Shown: positions 45,995 to 61,666, numbered from the stretch's first letter. The stretch: DNA of 64,000 nt from Pseudomonas sp. PDM14 (GCF_014851905.1 NZ_JACVAQ010000001.1:2046001-2110000); one strand, 5' to 3'. Notes: generated by a model from the sequence alone, not told the origin. Program-made: numbers and translations.

Positions 45995-46020
45995 AAAAAG
46001 CGTGCATTGGCCCGCTTTTT
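45995..46020. terminator. Bidirectional rho-independent terminator between the T6SS locus and glmS
   Basis: An 8-bp stem AAAAAGCG / CGCTTTTT with a 10-nt loop, flanked by A and T runs, between the convergent immunity gene and glmS. It can end transcription on both strands. Confidence 0.8.
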
Positions 46021-46073
46021 TATCTCACCCTTACGACTTACTCCACCGTCACGCTCTTAGCCAAGTTACGTGG
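46011..46073 (-). other. Predicted Tn7 attachment site (attTn7), unoccupied
   Basis: TnsD recognises the last approximately 36 bp of glmS (46038-46073 here), and Tn7 inserts about 25 bp past the stop codon, which would be near 46013, inside the terminator. The C-terminal codons (NLAKSVTVE) are those of other Pseudomonas glmS genes. No Tn7 end sequences or transposition genes are seen. Confidence 0.6.
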
Positions 46074-47873
46074 CTGATCGACATCGGTGCCCTTGAACAC
46101 TGCCACGTAGTACGACAACAGTTGCAGCGGCAAGGTGTAGAGGATCGGTGCCAGTACGTCGTGGATGTGCGGCATGTTCACCACGTGGGTACCTTCGCCG
46201 TTGCTCATCCCGGCTTTCTCGTCGGCGAAGACGATCAGTTGGCCGCCGCGCGCGGCGACTTCCTGCAGGTTGGATTTGAGCTTTTCCAGCAGTTCGTTGT
46301 TCGGCGCCACGGTGACGACGGGCATGTCGCTGTCCACCAGGGCCAGCGGGCCGTGCTTGAGTTCGCCGGCCGGGTAGGCTTCGGCGTGGATGTAGGAAAT
46401 TTCCTTGAGCTTGAGCGCGCCTTCCATGGCCACCGGGTATTGCGCACCACGGCCGAGGAACAGGGTGTGGTGTTTTTCGGCGAACAGCTCGGCGATTTTC
46501 TCGACGGTCTTGTCCATGGCCAGGGCTTCGCCCAGGCGGGTGGGCAGGCGGCGCAGCTCTTCGACCAGTTCGGCGGCGACACCGGCTTCGAGGGTGTTGC
46601 GTGCCTGGCCGATGGCGAGGGTAAGCAGGAGCAGGCCGACCAGTTGGGTGGTGAAGGCCTTGGTCGAGGCGACGCCGATTTCCGGGCCGGCCTGGGTCAG
46701 CAGGGTGAGGTCGGATTCACGTACCAGGGAGCTTGTGCCGACGTTGCAGATGGCCAGGCTGGCCAAGTAGCCGGCCTGCTTGGCGTTGCGCAGGGCGGCC
46801 AGGGTGTCGGCGGTTTCGCCGGACTGGGAGATGGTGACGAACAGGGTGTCGGGCTGCACCACGACCTTGCGGTAGCGGAACTCGCTGGCGACTTCGATCT
46901 GGCAGGGAATACCGGCCAGGGCTTCGAGCCAGTAGCGGGCAACCATGCCGGCGTGGAAGCTGGTACCGCAGGCGACGATCTGCACGTTGCGAATCTTGGC
47001 GAACAGCTCGGCAGCTTGCGGGCCGAAGGCCTGGACCATGACGTGATCGTTGCCGAGGCGGCCTTCCAGGGTGCGCTGCACGACCTTGGGCTGCTCGTGG
47101 ATTTCCTTGAGCATGAAGTGGCGGTACTCGCCCTTGTCGGCGGCTTCGGCGCCTTCGTGGTACTGCACGGCTTCACGCTGCACCGGCTGACCGGCGACGT
47201 CCCAGATCTGCAGGCTATCGCGGTGGATCTCGGCGATGTCGCCTTCTTCCAGGTAGACGAAGCGGTCGGTGACCTGACGCAGCGCGAGCTGGTCGGAGGC
47301 GAGGAAGTTCTCGCCCAGGCCGAGGCCGATCACCAGCGGGCTGCCACTGCGCGCGGCGAGGATGCGGTCCGGCTGCTTGGCGCTGATCACGGCCAGGCCA
47401 TAGGCGCCATGCAGTTCCGGCACGGCGGCCTTGAGTGCGGTGGTCAGGTCGCCCAGTTCGGCGAGCTTGTGGTGCAGCAGGTGGACAATGGTCTCGGTGT
47501 CGGTTTCCGAGGTGAACACGTAGCCCAGGCCCTTGAGGCGTTCACGCAGGGCTTCGTGGTTTTCGATGATGCCGTTGTGCACCACTGCCAGCTCTTCACC
47601 GGAGAAGTGCGGGTGGGCGTTGCGCTCGCTCGGCACGCCGTGGGTGGCCCAGCGTGTATGGGCGATGCCCAGGTGGCCATTGAGCGGCTCGCCGGCCAAG
47701 GCCTGTTCCAGTTCGGCGACCTTGCCGACACGGCGACGGCGCTGTAGCTGGCCGGCGAGATCGAAGACAGCAACGCCGGCGCTGTCATAGCCACGGTATT
47801 CGAGGCGCTTGAGGCCTTCGACCAGGATCGGGGTGATGTTGCGTTCGGCGACGGCGCCAACGATGCCACACAT
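46038..47873 (-). CDS. glmS: Glutamine--fructose-6-phosphate aminotransferase GlmS
   Basis: A 611-aa cytosolic enzyme making glucosamine-6-phosphate from fructose-6-phosphate and glutamine, the entry step to UDP-GlcNAc for peptidoglycan and LPS. The N-terminal class II amidotransferase domain starts [10 protein letters not shown] with the nucleophile Cys2, and [13 protein letters not shown] sequence follows; two SIS sugar-isomerase domains occupy the C-terminal half ([19 protein letters not shown] and the final AKSVTVE). Length typical. It lies 11 bp downstream of the glmR gene. No glmS ribozyme-like leader was recognised, as expected outside Gram-positives. Confidence 0.97.
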   Translation of the reverse strand: MCGIVGAVAERNITPILVEGLKRLEYRGYDSAGVAVFDLAGQLQRRRRVGKVAELEQALAGEPLNGHLGIAHTRWATHGVPSERNAHPHFSGEELAVVHNGIIENHEALRERLKGLGYVFTSETDTETIVHLLHHKLAELGDLTTALKAAVPELHGAYGLAVISAKQPDRILAARSGSPLVIGLGLGENFLASDQLALRQVTDRFVYLEEGDIAEIHRDSLQIWDVAGQPVQREAVQYHEGAEAADKGEYRHFMLKEIHEQPKVVQRTLEGRLGNDHVMVQAFGPQAAELFAKIRNVQIVACGTSFHAGMVARYWLEALAGIPCQIEVASEFRYRKVVVQPDTLFVTISQSGETADTLAALRNAKQAGYLASLAICNVGTSSLVRESDLTLLTQAGPEIGVASTKAFTTQLVGLLLLTLAIGQARNTLEAGVAAELVEELRRLPTRLGEALAMDKTVEKIAELFAEKHHTLFLGRGAQYPVAMEGALKLKEISYIHAEAYPAGELKHGPLALVDSDMPVVTVAPNNELLEKLKSNLQEVAARGGQLIVFADEKAGMSNGEGTHVVNMPHIHDVLAPILYTLPLQLLSYYVAVFKGTDVDQPRNLAKSVTVE

Positions 47874-47884
47874 GCTCGTTCTCC

Positions 47885-48655
47885 TCAGGGTTGCGCCGCG
47901 GCGAGGATCAGGTTCACCCCGCGCGCGCGTATCTGTTCCGCCGCCTGTTCGTTAAGGCGGTCATCGGTGATCAGGGTATGGATGCTGCCCCAGGGCAGTT
48001 CCAGATTGGGAATCTTGCGGCCGACCTTGTCGCTCTCGACCATGACGATGACTTCGCGCGCCACCTCGGCCATGACCCGCGACAGACCGAGCAGCTCGTT
48101 GAAGGTGGTGGTGCCGCGCTGCAGGTCGATGCCATCGGCGCCGATGAACAGCTGGTCGAAGTCATAAGAGCGCAGCACCTGTTCGGCGACCTGGCCCTGG
48201 AAGGACTCGGAATGCGGATCCCAGGTGCCGCCGGTCATCAACAGCACGGGTTCGTGCTCGATGTCACGCAGGGCATTGGCCACGTTCAGTGAGTTGGTCA
48301 TCACCACGAGGCCAGGCTGCTGACCAAGCTGAGCGATCATCGCCGCCGTGGTGCTGCCGCTGTCGATGATGATGCGGGCATGCTCGCGAATCAAGCCAAC
48401 AGCGGCGCGGGCAATGGCCTGTTTGCCAGGAGAAACCGGCTGGGCGGGCTCGCCGATCAGTTCCTGCGGCATCGGCACTGCGCCACCATAGCGGCGCAGC
48501 AGGAGGCCATTTTTTTCCAGCTCGGCGAGGTCCTTGCGAATCGTCACTTCACTGGTGGCAAAACGCTTGGCCAGCTCATCCACACTGACTTCGCCCTGCA
48601 CATCAAGCAGGGCGAGGACGGCATGGCGACGTTGCGGCGTGTTGCGTTTCGACAT
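47885..48655 (-). CDS. glmR: DeoR-family transcriptional regulator GlmR
   Basis: A 256-aa DeoR-type regulator: N-terminal helix-turn-helix (about residues 6-57, with [21 protein letters not shown]) and a DeoRC sugar-phosphate sensor domain ([16 protein letters not shown] and [13 protein letters not shown] segments). Located between glmU and glmS, as in other pseudomonads where it is named glmR, and expected to respond to an amino-sugar phosphate and control glmS. The ATG at 48653-48655 begins [14 protein letters not shown]; upstream in-frame codons are not convincing. Confidence 0.9.
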   Translation of the reverse strand: MSKRNTPQRRHAVLALLDVQGEVSVDELAKRFATSEVTIRKDLAELEKNGLLLRRYGGAVPMPQELIGEPAQPVSPGKQAIARAAVGLIREHARIIIDSGSTTAAMIAQLGQQPGLVVMTNSLNVANALRDIEHEPVLLMTGGTWDPHSESFQGQVAEQVLRSYDFDQLFIGADGIDLQRGTTTFNELLGLSRVMAEVAREVIVMVESDKVGRKIPNLELPWGSIHTLITDDRLNEQAAEQIRARGVNLILAAAQP

Positions 48656-48730
48656 GGTTAAGTTTCGATTCGAAAGATAAGTTGCCGAATAAAAACCTAA
48701 CGAAAGAAAAAGGTCAATCCGCACAGGCAA

Positions 48731-48755
48731 AAAAGGCGGCGTGTAGCCGCCTTTT
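48731..48755 (-). terminator. Rho-independent terminator of glmU
   Basis: A 10-bp stem AAAAGGCGGC / GCCGCCTTTT with loop GTGTA, 14 bp after the glmU stop. The T-run follows on the minus strand, so glmU is terminated before glmR. Confidence 0.9.
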
Positions 48756-48768
48756 CAGTGAAGCCGAC

Positions 48769-50127
48769 CTACTTCTTGGTCGGGCGCTTCCAGCCTTCGA
48801 TATTGCGCTGCTTGGCTCGACCCACAGCCAGGGTGTTGGCCGTTACATCCTGAGTCACGGTGGAGCCGGCGCCGGTGGTCGCGCCATCACCCAGGGTAAG
48901 CGGCGCCACCAGGGAACTGTTGGAGCCGATGAACACGTCTTCGCCCAGCACCGTGCGGTGTTTGTTGGCGCCATCGTAGTTGCAGGTGATGGTGCCGGCG
49001 CCGATGTTGGTGCGTGCACCGACCTCGGCATCGCCCAGGTAGCTGAGATGACCGGCCTTGGCGCCTTCGCCGAGGACAGCGTTCTTCAGCTCGACGAAGT
49101 TGCCGACGTGGGCCTTGGCCCCCAGCACCGCACCCGGGCGCAGACGGGCGAACGGGCCGCAATCGGCGCCCTCGCCCAGTTCGGCACCTTCCAGGTGGCT
49201 GTTGGCTTTGACGATGGCACCCTTGCGCAGCGTGCTGTTTTTGATTACGCAGTTGGGGCCGATCTGCACGTCATCTTCGATGACGACCTTGCCTTCGAGG
49301 ATCACGTTGATGTCGATGGTGATGTCACGCCCGACCGTAACCTCGCCACGCACATCGAAACGATGCGGATCGAGCAGGGTCACGCCCTGGGCCATCAGCT
49401 GACGGGCCATGCGTTGCTGATAGTGGCATTCGAGCTGCGACAGCTGGATGCGGTCGTTGGCGCCCAGCACTTCCATCTCGTCCTGGGCGGTCTCAGTGGC
49501 CACCACCAGGCCGTCGGCCACGGCCATGGCGATGACGTCGGTGAGGTAATACTCGCCTTGGGCATTGCTGTTCGACAGGCGGCCCAGCCAATCACCGAGG
49601 CGCTTGCCCGGCACGGCGAGAATGCCGGTGTTGCCTTCGCGGATGGCGCGCTGCGCCTCGCTGGCGTCCTTGTGCTCGACGATCGCCTGGACCACGCCGT
49701 TGGCATCGCGAACGATACGGCCATAGCCGGTGGGGTCAGCCAGGTTGACCGTCAGCAGACCGAGCTGGCTTTCGTTGGCCTGCTTGAGCAGACGGGTGAG
49801 GGTTTCCACCTTGGTCAGCGGTACGTCGCCATAGAGGATCAGCACCTTGTCCGCTTCGAGCGCCGGCAGTGCCTGGGCCACGGCATGGCCGGTGCCGAGC
49901 TGCTCGGTCTGCAGCACGAAGTGGATATCGTCAGCCGCCAGACGATCGCGTACCAGCTCGGCGCCGTGACCGATCACCACGTGAATCTTGCGCGGCGAAA
50001 GCTGGCGGGCAGTATCGATGACGTGGCCGAGCATGGGTTTGCCGGCAACCGGATGCAGCACCTTGGGCAGGGCCGAACGCATGCGGGTGCCCTGGCCGGC
50101 GGCGAGGATGACGATATCGAGGGACAT
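48769..50127 (-). CDS. glmU: Bifunctional UDP-GlcNAc synthesis enzyme GlmU
   Basis: A 452-aa bifunctional enzyme. The N-terminal uridyltransferase domain carries [26 protein letters not shown] (start of the nucleotide loop) and LYGDVPL; the C-terminal left-handed beta-helix acetyltransferase domain shows hexapeptide repeats and [11 protein letters not shown]. It converts glucosamine-1-phosphate to UDP-GlcNAc. The ATG at 50125-50127 giving [11 protein letters not shown] was chosen over one seven codons upstream. It lies downstream of the ATP synthase operon but is separated from it by a terminator. Confidence 0.97.
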   Translation of the reverse strand: MSLDIVILAAGQGTRMRSALPKVLHPVAGKPMLGHVIDTARQLSPRKIHVVIGHGAELVRDRLAADDIHFVLQTEQLGTGHAVAQALPALEADKVLILYGDVPLTKVETLTRLLKQANESQLGLLTVNLADPTGYGRIVRDANGVVQAIVEHKDASEAQRAIREGNTGILAVPGKRLGDWLGRLSNSNAQGEYYLTDVIAMAVADGLVVATETAQDEMEVLGANDRIQLSQLECHYQQRMARQLMAQGVTLLDPHRFDVRGEVTVGRDITIDINVILEGKVVIEDDVQIGPNCVIKNSTLRKGAIVKANSHLEGAELGEGADCGPFARLRPGAVLGAKAHVGNFVELKNAVLGEGAKAGHLSYLGDAEVGARTNIGAGTITCNYDGANKHRTVLGEDVFIGSNSSLVAPLTLGDGATTGAGSTVTQDVTANTLAVGRAKQRNIEGWKRPTKK

Positions 50128-50187
50128 GACGGAATCCTGAACGGGCACAGGCGGAGGACCACCTGTGGATAAAAACGGCAGAAAAGA

Positions 50188-50213
50188 AAAAGGGTAGCCA
50201 AGGCTACCCTTTT
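50188..50213 (-). terminator. Rho-independent terminator of the ATP synthase operon
   Basis: A 12-bp perfect stem AAAAGGGTAGCC / GGCTACCCTTTT with a 2-nt loop, 25 bp after the atpC stop, followed by a T-rich tract on the minus strand. Confidence 0.92.
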
Positions 50214-50238
50214 ACTTCGTTGCGATGAAGCCGGTGGA

Positions 50239-50664
50239 TTAACCGCCGAACTTCTTGCGCAGCTGTTGCACGGTACGCAGCTGGGCTGCGACCTCGGCCA
50301 GGTGAGCGGCCGCGGAACCGTAGTCGAACTCCGCGCCTTGCTCGTTCAGGGCCTTCTCGGCGGCCTTGAGGGCCTCCTGGGCTGCAGCTTCGTCGATATC
50401 GGCAGCACGCTGCACGGTGTCGGCGAGAACCTTGACCATGTTCGGCTGCACTTCGAGGAAACCACCGGAGATGTAGAACACCTCGGCTTCCCCACCTTGC
50501 TTGATCAGGCGGATAGGACCCGGCTTGAGATCGGTAATCAGCGGGGCGTGGCCCGGAGTGATACCAAGATCACCCAGGTTGCCGTGCGCGATTACCATCT
50601 CGACCAGACCGGAGAAAATCTCCGCTTCTGCGCTGACGATGTCGCAATGGACTGTCATAGCCAT
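50239..50664 (-). CDS. atpC: ATP synthase F1 epsilon subunit
   Basis: A 141-aa epsilon subunit of the F1 central stalk, which couples rotation and inhibits ATP hydrolysis. The N-terminal beta-sandwich ([46 protein letters not shown]) and the C-terminal helical hairpin ending QLRKKFGG are as in other pseudomonads. ATG at 50662-50664 gives MAMTV; an ATG two codons in is also possible. Last gene of the atp operon. Confidence 0.96.
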   Translation of the reverse strand: MAMTVHCDIVSAEAEIFSGLVEMVIAHGNLGDLGITPGHAPLITDLKPGPIRLIKQGGEAEVFYISGGFLEVQPNMVKVLADTVQRAADIDEAAAQEALKAAEKALNEQGAEFDYGSAAAHLAEVAAQLRTVQQLRKKFGG

Positions 50665-50706
50665 ATCTAGCCTCACGTAAGCGCCCGTTGCCGGGCGCAC
50701 GGGTGA

Positions 50707-52113
<1,407 letters not shown>

Positions 52114-52974
52114 TTAAACCGCGGCAGCGCCGCCGACGATTTCCGAAATTTCCTGGGTGATCGCTGCCTGACGCGCCTTGTTGTAAATCAGCTGCAGGCC
52201 TTTGATCAGATCGCCAGCGTTGTCGGTGGCGTTCTTCATCGCGATCATCCGGGCAGCCTGTTCAGCTGCGTTGTTCTCGACCACCGCCTGATACACCTGC
52301 GATTCCACGTAACGCACCATCAAGCCGTCGAGCAGCTGTTTGGCGTCGGGTTCGTACAGGTAGTCCCAGTGATGCTTGAGCTCAGCTTCCGGAGTCGCCA
52401 CCAGGGGAACGAGCTGCTCCACTGTCGGCTTTTGCGTCATGGTATTGATGAACTTGTTCGAGACCACGGACAGACGATCGATGCGACCTTCGAGGTATGC
52501 ATCGAGCATGACCTTGACGGAACCGATCAGATCATTGATCGACGGTTGTTCGCCCAGGTGGCTGATCGCAGCAACGACATTGCCACCGAAGCTGCGGAAG
52601 AACGCCGCACCCTTGGTACCAATCACGCAGAGATCAACCTCTACGTTTTGCTCGCGATTGCTCGCCATGTCCTTGACCAGAGCCTTGAACAGGTTGGTAT
52701 TCAGACCACCACACAGACCACGGTCCGAGCTCACCACAACATAACCGACACGCTTGACTTCGCGCTCGATCATGAACGGATGGCGATATTCCGGGTTGGC
52801 GTTGGCCAGATGACCAATCACCTGGCGGATACGCTCCGCGTAGGGACGGCTAGCAGCCATGCGCATTTGTGCTCTGCGCATCTTGCTGACCGCCACCTTT
52901 TCCATGGCGCTGGTGATCTTCTGCGTGCTTTTGATGCTCGCAATCTTGCTGCGAATCTCTTTTGCGCCTGCCAT
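52114..52974 (-). CDS. atpG: ATP synthase F1 gamma subunit
   Basis: A 286-aa gamma subunit, the rotor shaft inside the alpha3beta3 ring. The N-terminal [20 protein letters not shown] and the C-terminal [20 protein letters not shown] followed by [13 protein letters not shown] helices are the family signatures. Position between atpA and atpD is canonical. Confidence 0.97.
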   Translation of the reverse strand: MAGAKEIRSKIASIKSTQKITSAMEKVAVSKMRRAQMRMAASRPYAERIRQVIGHLANANPEYRHPFMIEREVKRVGYVVVSSDRGLCGGLNTNLFKALVKDMASNREQNVEVDLCVIGTKGAAFFRSFGGNVVAAISHLGEQPSINDLIGSVKVMLDAYLEGRIDRLSVVSNKFINTMTQKPTVEQLVPLVATPEAELKHHWDYLYEPDAKQLLDGLMVRYVESQVYQAVVENNAAEQAARMIAMKNATDNAGDLIKGLQLIYNKARQAAITQEISEIVGGAAAV

Positions 52975-53024
52975 GTAACACCTATCAGGTTAGCAAGCGG
53001 GGACCTCGCGGCCCCCGCTGCGGC

Positions 53025-54569
53025 TTACCAGGTTTGGGTGGCCTTGAACTTCTCGATACCGGCTTTCAGCTGGCCATCGATGTCGTCGTTGAAGTCACCC
53101 TTCTCGTTGATCTTCGCCATCAGAGCGGCGTGATCACGGTTGAAGTAGGCGATCAGAGCCTGCTCGAAGCTGATGACCTTGGCGACTTCGATGTCGGTCA
53201 GGAAACCACGCTCAGCGGCATACAGCGACAGCGCCATGTCAGCGATCGACATCGGTGCGTACTGCTTCTGCTTCATCAGCTCGGTGACGCGCTGACCATG
53301 CTCAAGCTGCTTGCGGGTGGCTTCGTCCAGGTCAGAAGCGAACTGGGCGAAAGCCGCCAGTTCACGGTACTGAGCCAGAGCGGTACGGATACCACCGGAG
53401 AGCTTCTTGATGATCTTGGTCTGCGCAGCACCACCCACACGGGATACCGAGATACCGGCGTTGACGGCCGGACGGATACCCGAGTTGAACATGGCCGATT
53501 CCAGGAAGATCTGACCGTCGGTGATCGAGATCACGTTGGTCGGAACGAACGCGGAAACGTCGCCAGCCTGGGTTTCGATGATCGGCAGAGCGGTCAGGGA
53601 ACCGGTCTTGCCAGTCACGGCGCCATTGGTGAACTTCTCGACGTACTCTTCGGAAACGCGGGAAGCGCGCTCCAGCAGACGGCTGTGGAGATAGAAAACG
53701 TCGCCTGGGTACGCTTCGCGGCCCGGTGGACGGCGCAGCAGCAGGGAGATCTGGCGGTAGGCAACGGCTTGCTTGGACAGGTCGTCGTACACGATCAGGG
53801 CGTCTTCACCGCGGTCGCGGAAGTATTCGCCCATGGTGCAGCCGGCGTACGGCGCGATGAACTGCAGAGCAGCCGATTCGGATGCCGAGGCAGCTACGAC
53901 GATGGTGTTGCCCAGAGCACCGGCTTCTTCCAGCTTGCGCACCACGTTGGCGATGGTCGATTGCTTCTGACCGATAGCTACGTAGACGCAACGGATGCCG
54001 CTGTTCTTCTGGTTGATGATGGCGTCGATGGCCAGAGCGGTCTTACCGATCTGACGGTCACCGATGATCAGCTCGCGCTGGCCACGGCCTACCGGGATCA
54101 TGGCATCGACCGACTTGTAACCGGTCTGTACCGGCTGGTCGACCGACTTACGCCAGATCACGCCCGGCGCGACCTTCTCAACAGCGTCGGTAGCGACGTT
54201 GTTCAGCGGGCCTTTGCCATCGATCGGGTTACCCAGGGCATCGACCACGCGACCCAGCAGTTCCGGACCAACCGGGACTTCCAGGATGCGGCCGGTGCAC
54301 TTTGCACTCATGCCTTCGGCCAGCGACTGGTAGGCACCCAGAACCACGGCGCCGACGGAGTCGCGCTCGAGGTTCATCGCCATCCCGTAGACGCCGCCCG
54401 GGAACTCGATCATTTCACCGTACATGACGTCGGCGAGACCGAAAATGCGCACGATACCGTCAGATACGCTGACGATGGTGCCTTCATTACGGGCCTGGGA
54501 AGAGACGTCGAGTTTCTCGATACGTCCCTTGATGATTTCACTAATTTCGGAAGGATTGAGTTGCTGCAT
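53025..54569 (-). CDS. atpA: ATP synthase F1 alpha subunit
   Basis: A 514-aa regulatory nucleotide-binding subunit. The P-loop GDRQIGKT (about residues 170-177), [13 protein letters not shown] and the [10 protein letters not shown] segment are conserved. It begins [18 protein letters not shown], the usual N-terminal helix that contacts delta. Located between atpH and atpG. Intact. Confidence 0.98.
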   Translation of the reverse strand: MQQLNPSEISEIIKGRIEKLDVSSQARNEGTIVSVSDGIVRIFGLADVMYGEMIEFPGGVYGMAMNLERDSVGAVVLGAYQSLAEGMSAKCTGRILEVPVGPELLGRVVDALGNPIDGKGPLNNVATDAVEKVAPGVIWRKSVDQPVQTGYKSVDAMIPVGRGQRELIIGDRQIGKTALAIDAIINQKNSGIRCVYVAIGQKQSTIANVVRKLEEAGALGNTIVVAASASESAALQFIAPYAGCTMGEYFRDRGEDALIVYDDLSKQAVAYRQISLLLRRPPGREAYPGDVFYLHSRLLERASRVSEEYVEKFTNGAVTGKTGSLTALPIIETQAGDVSAFVPTNVISITDGQIFLESAMFNSGIRPAVNAGISVSRVGGAAQTKIIKKLSGGIRTALAQYRELAAFAQFASDLDEATRKQLEHGQRVTELMKQKQYAPMSIADMALSLYAAERGFLTDIEVAKVISFEQALIAYFNRDHAALMAKINEKGDFNDDIDGQLKAGIEKFKATQTW

Positions 54570-54590
54570 TGCTCTGCTGCCCCTTCAAAC

Positions 54591-55127
54591 TCAAGATTTC
54601 AACGCTTCGGCCAGCTTCGCGATTTTGCCGCGAACCGAGCCATCGATAACCAGGTCGCCCGCGCGGATCACGACACCACCGATGAGGGAGGCGTCTTCCG
54701 TTGCGTGCAGACGCACTTCTCGACTGAGCCGTGCGCTGAGAACCTTGGCGAGTTTGTCTTGCTGTTCTGTACTCAATGCGAAAGCACTGGTCACGTCCAC
54801 GTCCACCGACTTTTCTTGTTCGGCCTTGTACAGCTCGAACTCGGCAGCGATGGCCGGCAACAGGTCGAGACGACCGTTTTCGGCTACCACGGAAATGAAG
54901 TTGCGTGCCTGCGCATCGAACTTGTCGCCACACACTTCAATAAAAGTGGTGGCCTTTTCTGTACTCGTCAGACGCGGGGCCTTGAGCACGCTTTGCAGGG
55001 TGTCGTCTTGCGACACCACTGCAGCCAGGCCGAGCATGGCTGACCAGGAGGCCAGTTGCTGATGGGCCTGGGCGTACTCGAAAGCAGCCTTGGCGTAAGG
55101 TCGGGCCAGCGTGGTCAGTTCTGCCAT
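54591..55127 (-). CDS. atpH: ATP synthase F1 delta subunit
   Basis: A 178-aa peripheral-stalk subunit linking alpha to the b dimer. The start [19 protein letters not shown] and the C-terminal [23 protein letters not shown] are diagnostic of the OSCP/delta family. It starts 12 bp downstream of atpF. Confidence 0.97.
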   Translation of the reverse strand: MAELTTLARPYAKAAFEYAQAHQQLASWSAMLGLAAVVSQDDTLQSVLKAPRLTSTEKATTFIEVCGDKFDAQARNFISVVAENGRLDLLPAIAAEFELYKAEQEKSVDVDVTSAFALSTEQQDKLAKVLSARLSREVRLHATEDASLIGGVVIRAGDLVIDGSVRGKIAKLAEALKS

Positions 55128-55139
55128 GATCGCCCTCGC

Positions 55140-55610
55140 TTAGATTTCGGCGGCCAGTTTATTAACCAGCTCCGCATGCGCGTTTTGATCGATGGTCGCA
55201 CCCAGGATCTTCTCGGCACCGCCGACAGCCAGAGCACCCACTTGGGCACGCAGCGCGTCTTTGATGCTGTTCAGTTCCTGTTCGATCTCGGCCTGAGCCT
55301 GAGCCTTCACACGGTCAGCTTCGACACGAGCCTGATCACGGGCTTCGTCGACGATCTGAGTGCCGCGTTTCTTGGCCTGCTCGATGATTTCAGCAGCCTG
55401 GGTTTTGGCTTCGCGCAGTTGCTGGGCCACTTTCTCGTGGGCCAGTTCCAGATCGCGAGCCGCACGGTTGGCGGCGTCCAGACCTTCAGCGATCTTCTTC
55501 TGGCGTTCGCGCAAAGCCGTGATGACCGGAGGCCATACGAACTTCATGCAGAACAGCACGAAAATGAAGAACGCAACGGCCTGGCCAATCAGGGTTGCAT
55601 TAATGTTCAC
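55140..55610 (-). CDS. atpF: ATP synthase Fo b subunit
   Basis: A 156-aa stator subunit with one N-terminal membrane helix (about residues 5-25, [19 protein letters not shown]) and a long charged coiled-coil helix that dimerises and reaches up to delta. Length equals that of the E. coli b subunit. Confidence 0.97.
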   Translation of the reverse strand: MNINATLIGQAVAFFIFVLFCMKFVWPPVITALRERQKKIAEGLDAANRAARDLELAHEKVAQQLREAKTQAAEIIEQAKKRGTQIVDEARDQARVEADRVKAQAQAEIEQELNSIKDALRAQVGALAVGGAEKILGATIDQNAHAELVNKLAAEI

Positions 55611-55667
55611 GCCAACACCTCGCTCGTTCGTTGTTTCGTCTAACCAATCAGCTCGTAGAACGAGTGA

Positions 55668-55940
<273 letters not shown>

Positions 55941-55985
55941 TTATGTCGTATTGGTTAGGGGTTTAAGTGAAGCGGTAAAACAAAA

Positions 55986-57279
<1,294 letters not shown>

Positions 57280-57351
57280 CACAGCTTCCTCTGGCGTCGG
57301 CCGCCTAAAATCAACGACTTGGCATACTTTGTGCCGACAAAATGCGCGCAG

Positions 57352-57380
57352 AGTATAGGGGCGGTTCTACCCCCATTCAA
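57352..57380 (-). promoter_or_regulatory. Sigma-70 promoter of the atp operon
   Basis: On the minus strand TTGAAT (57375-57380) and TATACT (57352-57357) are separated by exactly 17 bp, about 70 bp upstream of atpI and downstream of the parB stop. TATACT matches the -10 consensus in five of six positions. Confidence 0.65.
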
Positions 57381-57443
57381 CTGGCGTGTAGTGAATTCCG
57401 ACCGCCCGCTACAGCACCAAAGATGTGCAATTGTTTCCGCGGT

Positions 57444-58316
57444 TCAGCGGATGTGTGCCAAAACACCCTGCAGCTCGTCCAGCGAGTTGTAGCGGATGAC
57501 CAGCTGGCCCTTACCCTTCTGGCCATGCTTGATCTGCACGGGAGCCCCTAGCTTCTCGGCTAGGCGCTGTTCGAGGCGATTGATATCGGGGTCGGCCTTG
57601 GGAGCGGCAACCGGCTTTTCCTTGCTGTTCAGCCACTGGCGAACGAGGGCTTCGGTCTGGCGTACGGTGAGACCTCGTGCGACAACGTGTCGCGCCCCTT
57701 CTACCTGCTGTTCAGCCGGTAATCCGAGCAGTGCACGGGCATGGCCCATTTCCAGATCGCCATGGGACAGCAGGGTCTTGATCTCTTCCGGCAGGGCGAT
57801 CAGACGCAACAGGTTGGTGATGGTCGCGCGCGACTTGCCCACCGCGTCGGCCACCTGCTGCTGGGTCAGCTCGAACTCCTGCTGCAAGCGCTGCAGGGCG
57901 ACGGCTTCCTCGATCGGGTTAAGGTCTTCGCGCTGGATGTTCTCGATCAGTGCCATGGCGATGGCGGCTTCGTCCGGCACCTCGCGAACCATTGCCGGGA
58001 TCTTGTCCAGGCCGGCCTGCTGGCTGGCGCGCCAGCGGCGTTCACCGGCGATGATCTCGAAGCGGCCGCCACCGATCGGGCGCACCACGATCGGCTGCAT
58101 CACACCCTGCGCCTTGATCGAGTTAGCCAGTTCTTCCAGGGCAGATGGATCCATGTCACGACGGGGCTGGTACTTGCCACGCTGGATCAGGTCCAGGGGC
58201 AGGTGTTGCAGCTCACGAGTGTCGGCCTGTACCGCCTCGTTCTCCAGCGCAGCGGCGGAAGTGCCACCGAGCAGAGCGTCCAGCCCGCGGCCGAGTCCTC
58301 GTTTCTTGATCGCCAT
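57444..58316 (-). CDS. parB: Chromosome-partitioning protein ParB
   Basis: A 290-aa ParB/Spo0J CTPase clamp that loads at parS sites. The N-terminal KKRGLGRGLDALLG stretch stimulates ParA, box I/II sequences include QPIVVRP and GERRWRASQ (CTP binding), and the helix-turn-helix is in ELTQQQVADAVGKSRATITN; a C-terminal dimerisation domain ends NSLDELQGVLAHI. It lies 8 bp downstream of parA. Confidence 0.97.
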   Translation of the reverse strand: MAIKKRGLGRGLDALLGGTSAAALENEAVQADTRELQHLPLDLIQRGKYQPRRDMDPSALEELANSIKAQGVMQPIVVRPIGGGRFEIIAGERRWRASQQAGLDKIPAMVREVPDEAAIAMALIENIQREDLNPIEEAVALQRLQQEFELTQQQVADAVGKSRATITNLLRLIALPEEIKTLLSHGDLEMGHARALLGLPAEQQVEGARHVVARGLTVRQTEALVRQWLNSKEKPVAAPKADPDINRLEQRLAEKLGAPVQIKHGQKGKGQLVIRYNSLDELQGVLAHIR

Positions 58317-58324
58317 GGGATTCC

Positions 58325-59113
58325 TTATGCAGTAGCAGTTTTAGCGTTGGCACGCTGGCGGCGCACCAGTTCGCCGGCGAGGGCGAGGTAGGCGATGGCG
58401 CCACGGGATTGCTTGTCGTAGACCAGCGCCGGCATGCCGAAACTGGGCGCCTCGGCGAGGCGCACGTTGCGCGGGATGACCACGTCGTAGAGCTGCTCAC
58501 CGAAGTGTTCCTTGAGCTGCGCGCTGACGTCGTTGGTCAGGCTGATGCGCGGGTCATACATGGTGCGCAGCAAGCCTTCGATCTTCAGTGACGGATTGAG
58601 CAGCTGGGCGATGCGCTGGATGCTGTTGACCAGGTCGGACAATCCCTCCAGCGCGTAGTACTCGCACTGCATCGGGATGATCACGCCATCGGCGGCGACC
58701 AGGGCGTTGACCGTGAGCATGGACAGCGCTGGCGGGCAGTCGATGAGGATGTAGTCGTAGTTCTCGCGGATCGGCGCCAAGGCATAGCGCAGGCGGCTCT
58801 CCTTCATCTTCATTTCCAGAAGGGCTACTTCCGCGGCGGTGAGGTCGCGGTTGGCTGGCAGCAGCTGGTAGCCACCATGCTCGGAGAACTGCATGGCCTC
58901 GCCGACGGTGCTTTCGCCGATCAGCACGTCGTAGATCGAGTGCTCAAGGGTCTGCTTGTCTACACCACTGCCCATGGTGGCGTTACCCTGTGGATCGAGG
59001 TCGATGAGCAGCACACGGCGCTTGGTAGCGACCAACGAGGCAGCCAGATTGATGCAGGTGGTGGTCTTGCCGACCCCGCCTTTCTGGTTGGCGATCGCGA
59101 ATACCTTGGCCAT
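58325..59113 (-). CDS. parA: Chromosome-partitioning ATPase ParA (Soj)
   Basis: A 262-aa ParA ATPase whose nucleotide-dependent DNA binding moves ParB-parS complexes. The deviant Walker A KGGVGKTT occupies residues 11-18, and LIDLDPQGNATMG and LIDCPPALSMLT follow. The length lacks the extra N-terminal helix-turn-helix of plasmid type Ia ParA, as expected for a chromosomal Soj. In an rsmG-parA-parB series with short gaps. Confidence 0.97.
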   Translation of the reverse strand: MAKVFAIANQKGGVGKTTTCINLAASLVATKRRVLLIDLDPQGNATMGSGVDKQTLEHSIYDVLIGESTVGEAMQFSEHGGYQLLPANRDLTAAEVALLEMKMKESRLRYALAPIRENYDYILIDCPPALSMLTVNALVAADGVIIPMQCEYYALEGLSDLVNSIQRIAQLLNPSLKIEGLLRTMYDPRISLTNDVSAQLKEHFGEQLYDVVIPRNVRLAEAPSFGMPALVYDKQSRGAIAYLALAGELVRRQRANAKTATA

Positions 59114-59126
59114 CTTGTGCTTCCCC

Positions 59127-59773
59127 TTAGACCGAGCGACGCAGTATCAACAGATGGCGCTGGCCTTGGCAACCGGGAACCTTGAGCACGTGCGTGCTTT
59201 GCAGGCGGAAGTCCGCGGGCAGGGCCTGCAATTCGTCATCCGGGTGCACGCCCTTCATCGCCAGCCACTGGGTTTCTCCATCACCGAGGTGGCGGGTCCA
59301 GTTGCTGAAGTCCTCAAGGGAGCTGAACGCACGCGAGCAGATACCGGCAAACGGCTGCGGCGGACGGAACGACTCGACCCGGTTGTGGATAACGTCCAGA
59401 TTGGCCAGCTTGAGTTCCAGCTTCACCTGGGTAAGAAAGCGGGTCTTCTTGCCGTTGGAGTCGAGCAAGGTGAACTGCCGTTCGGGAAACAGAATGGCCA
59501 AGGGGATGCCCGGCATCCCGCCGCCACTGCCAACGTCCAGCCAGCTGTCGCCGCGCTCGGCCACGAAGGGCACCACGCTGAGGCTGTCGAGCAGGTGGCG
59601 CGAGACCATCTCGTCCGGGTCACGCACCGCCGTGAGGTTGTAGGCCTTGTTCCATTTGATCAGCAGGGCCAGGTAGGCCAGCAGCTGTTCCTGTTGTTGC
59701 GCGGACAACGCCACGCCCAGAGTGAGCGCGCCTTGCGCGAGTTCCTCGGCGTGACGGGACGTAACGGCGGACA

Positions 59774-59774
<1 letters not shown>
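59127..59774 (-). CDS. rsmG: 16S rRNA (guanine527-N7)-methyltransferase RsmG
   Basis: A 215-aa SAM-dependent methyltransferase (GidB) that modifies G527 of 16S rRNA; its loss is known to give low-level streptomycin resistance. The SAM motif [16 protein letters not shown] and the [17 protein letters not shown] segment are diagnostic. The ATG overlaps the mnmG stop by 1 bp (TGATG), so the two are translationally coupled. Confidence 0.96.

Positions 59775-61666
<1,892 letters not shown>

Noticed and set aside
45995..46073. Tn7 or Tn7-like insertion downstream of glmS
   Set aside because: No tns genes, no terminal repeats and no target duplication are visible; the attachment site appears empty.
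46178..46200. Possible parS site (CACGTG core in CACCACGTGGG)
   Set aside because: The arms do not match the Pseudomonas parS consensus (TGTTCCACGTGGAACA), and the sequence encodes conserved GlmS residues. No other convincing parS was found in the window despite parAB being present.
53000..55043. Very long open frames on the plus strand opposite atpA and atpH, and similar ones opposite atpD, glmS, glmU and mnmG
   Set aside because: They mirror the codon use of highly conserved genes in high-GC DNA. The translations have no family resemblance, and no ribosome sites or gaps favour them.
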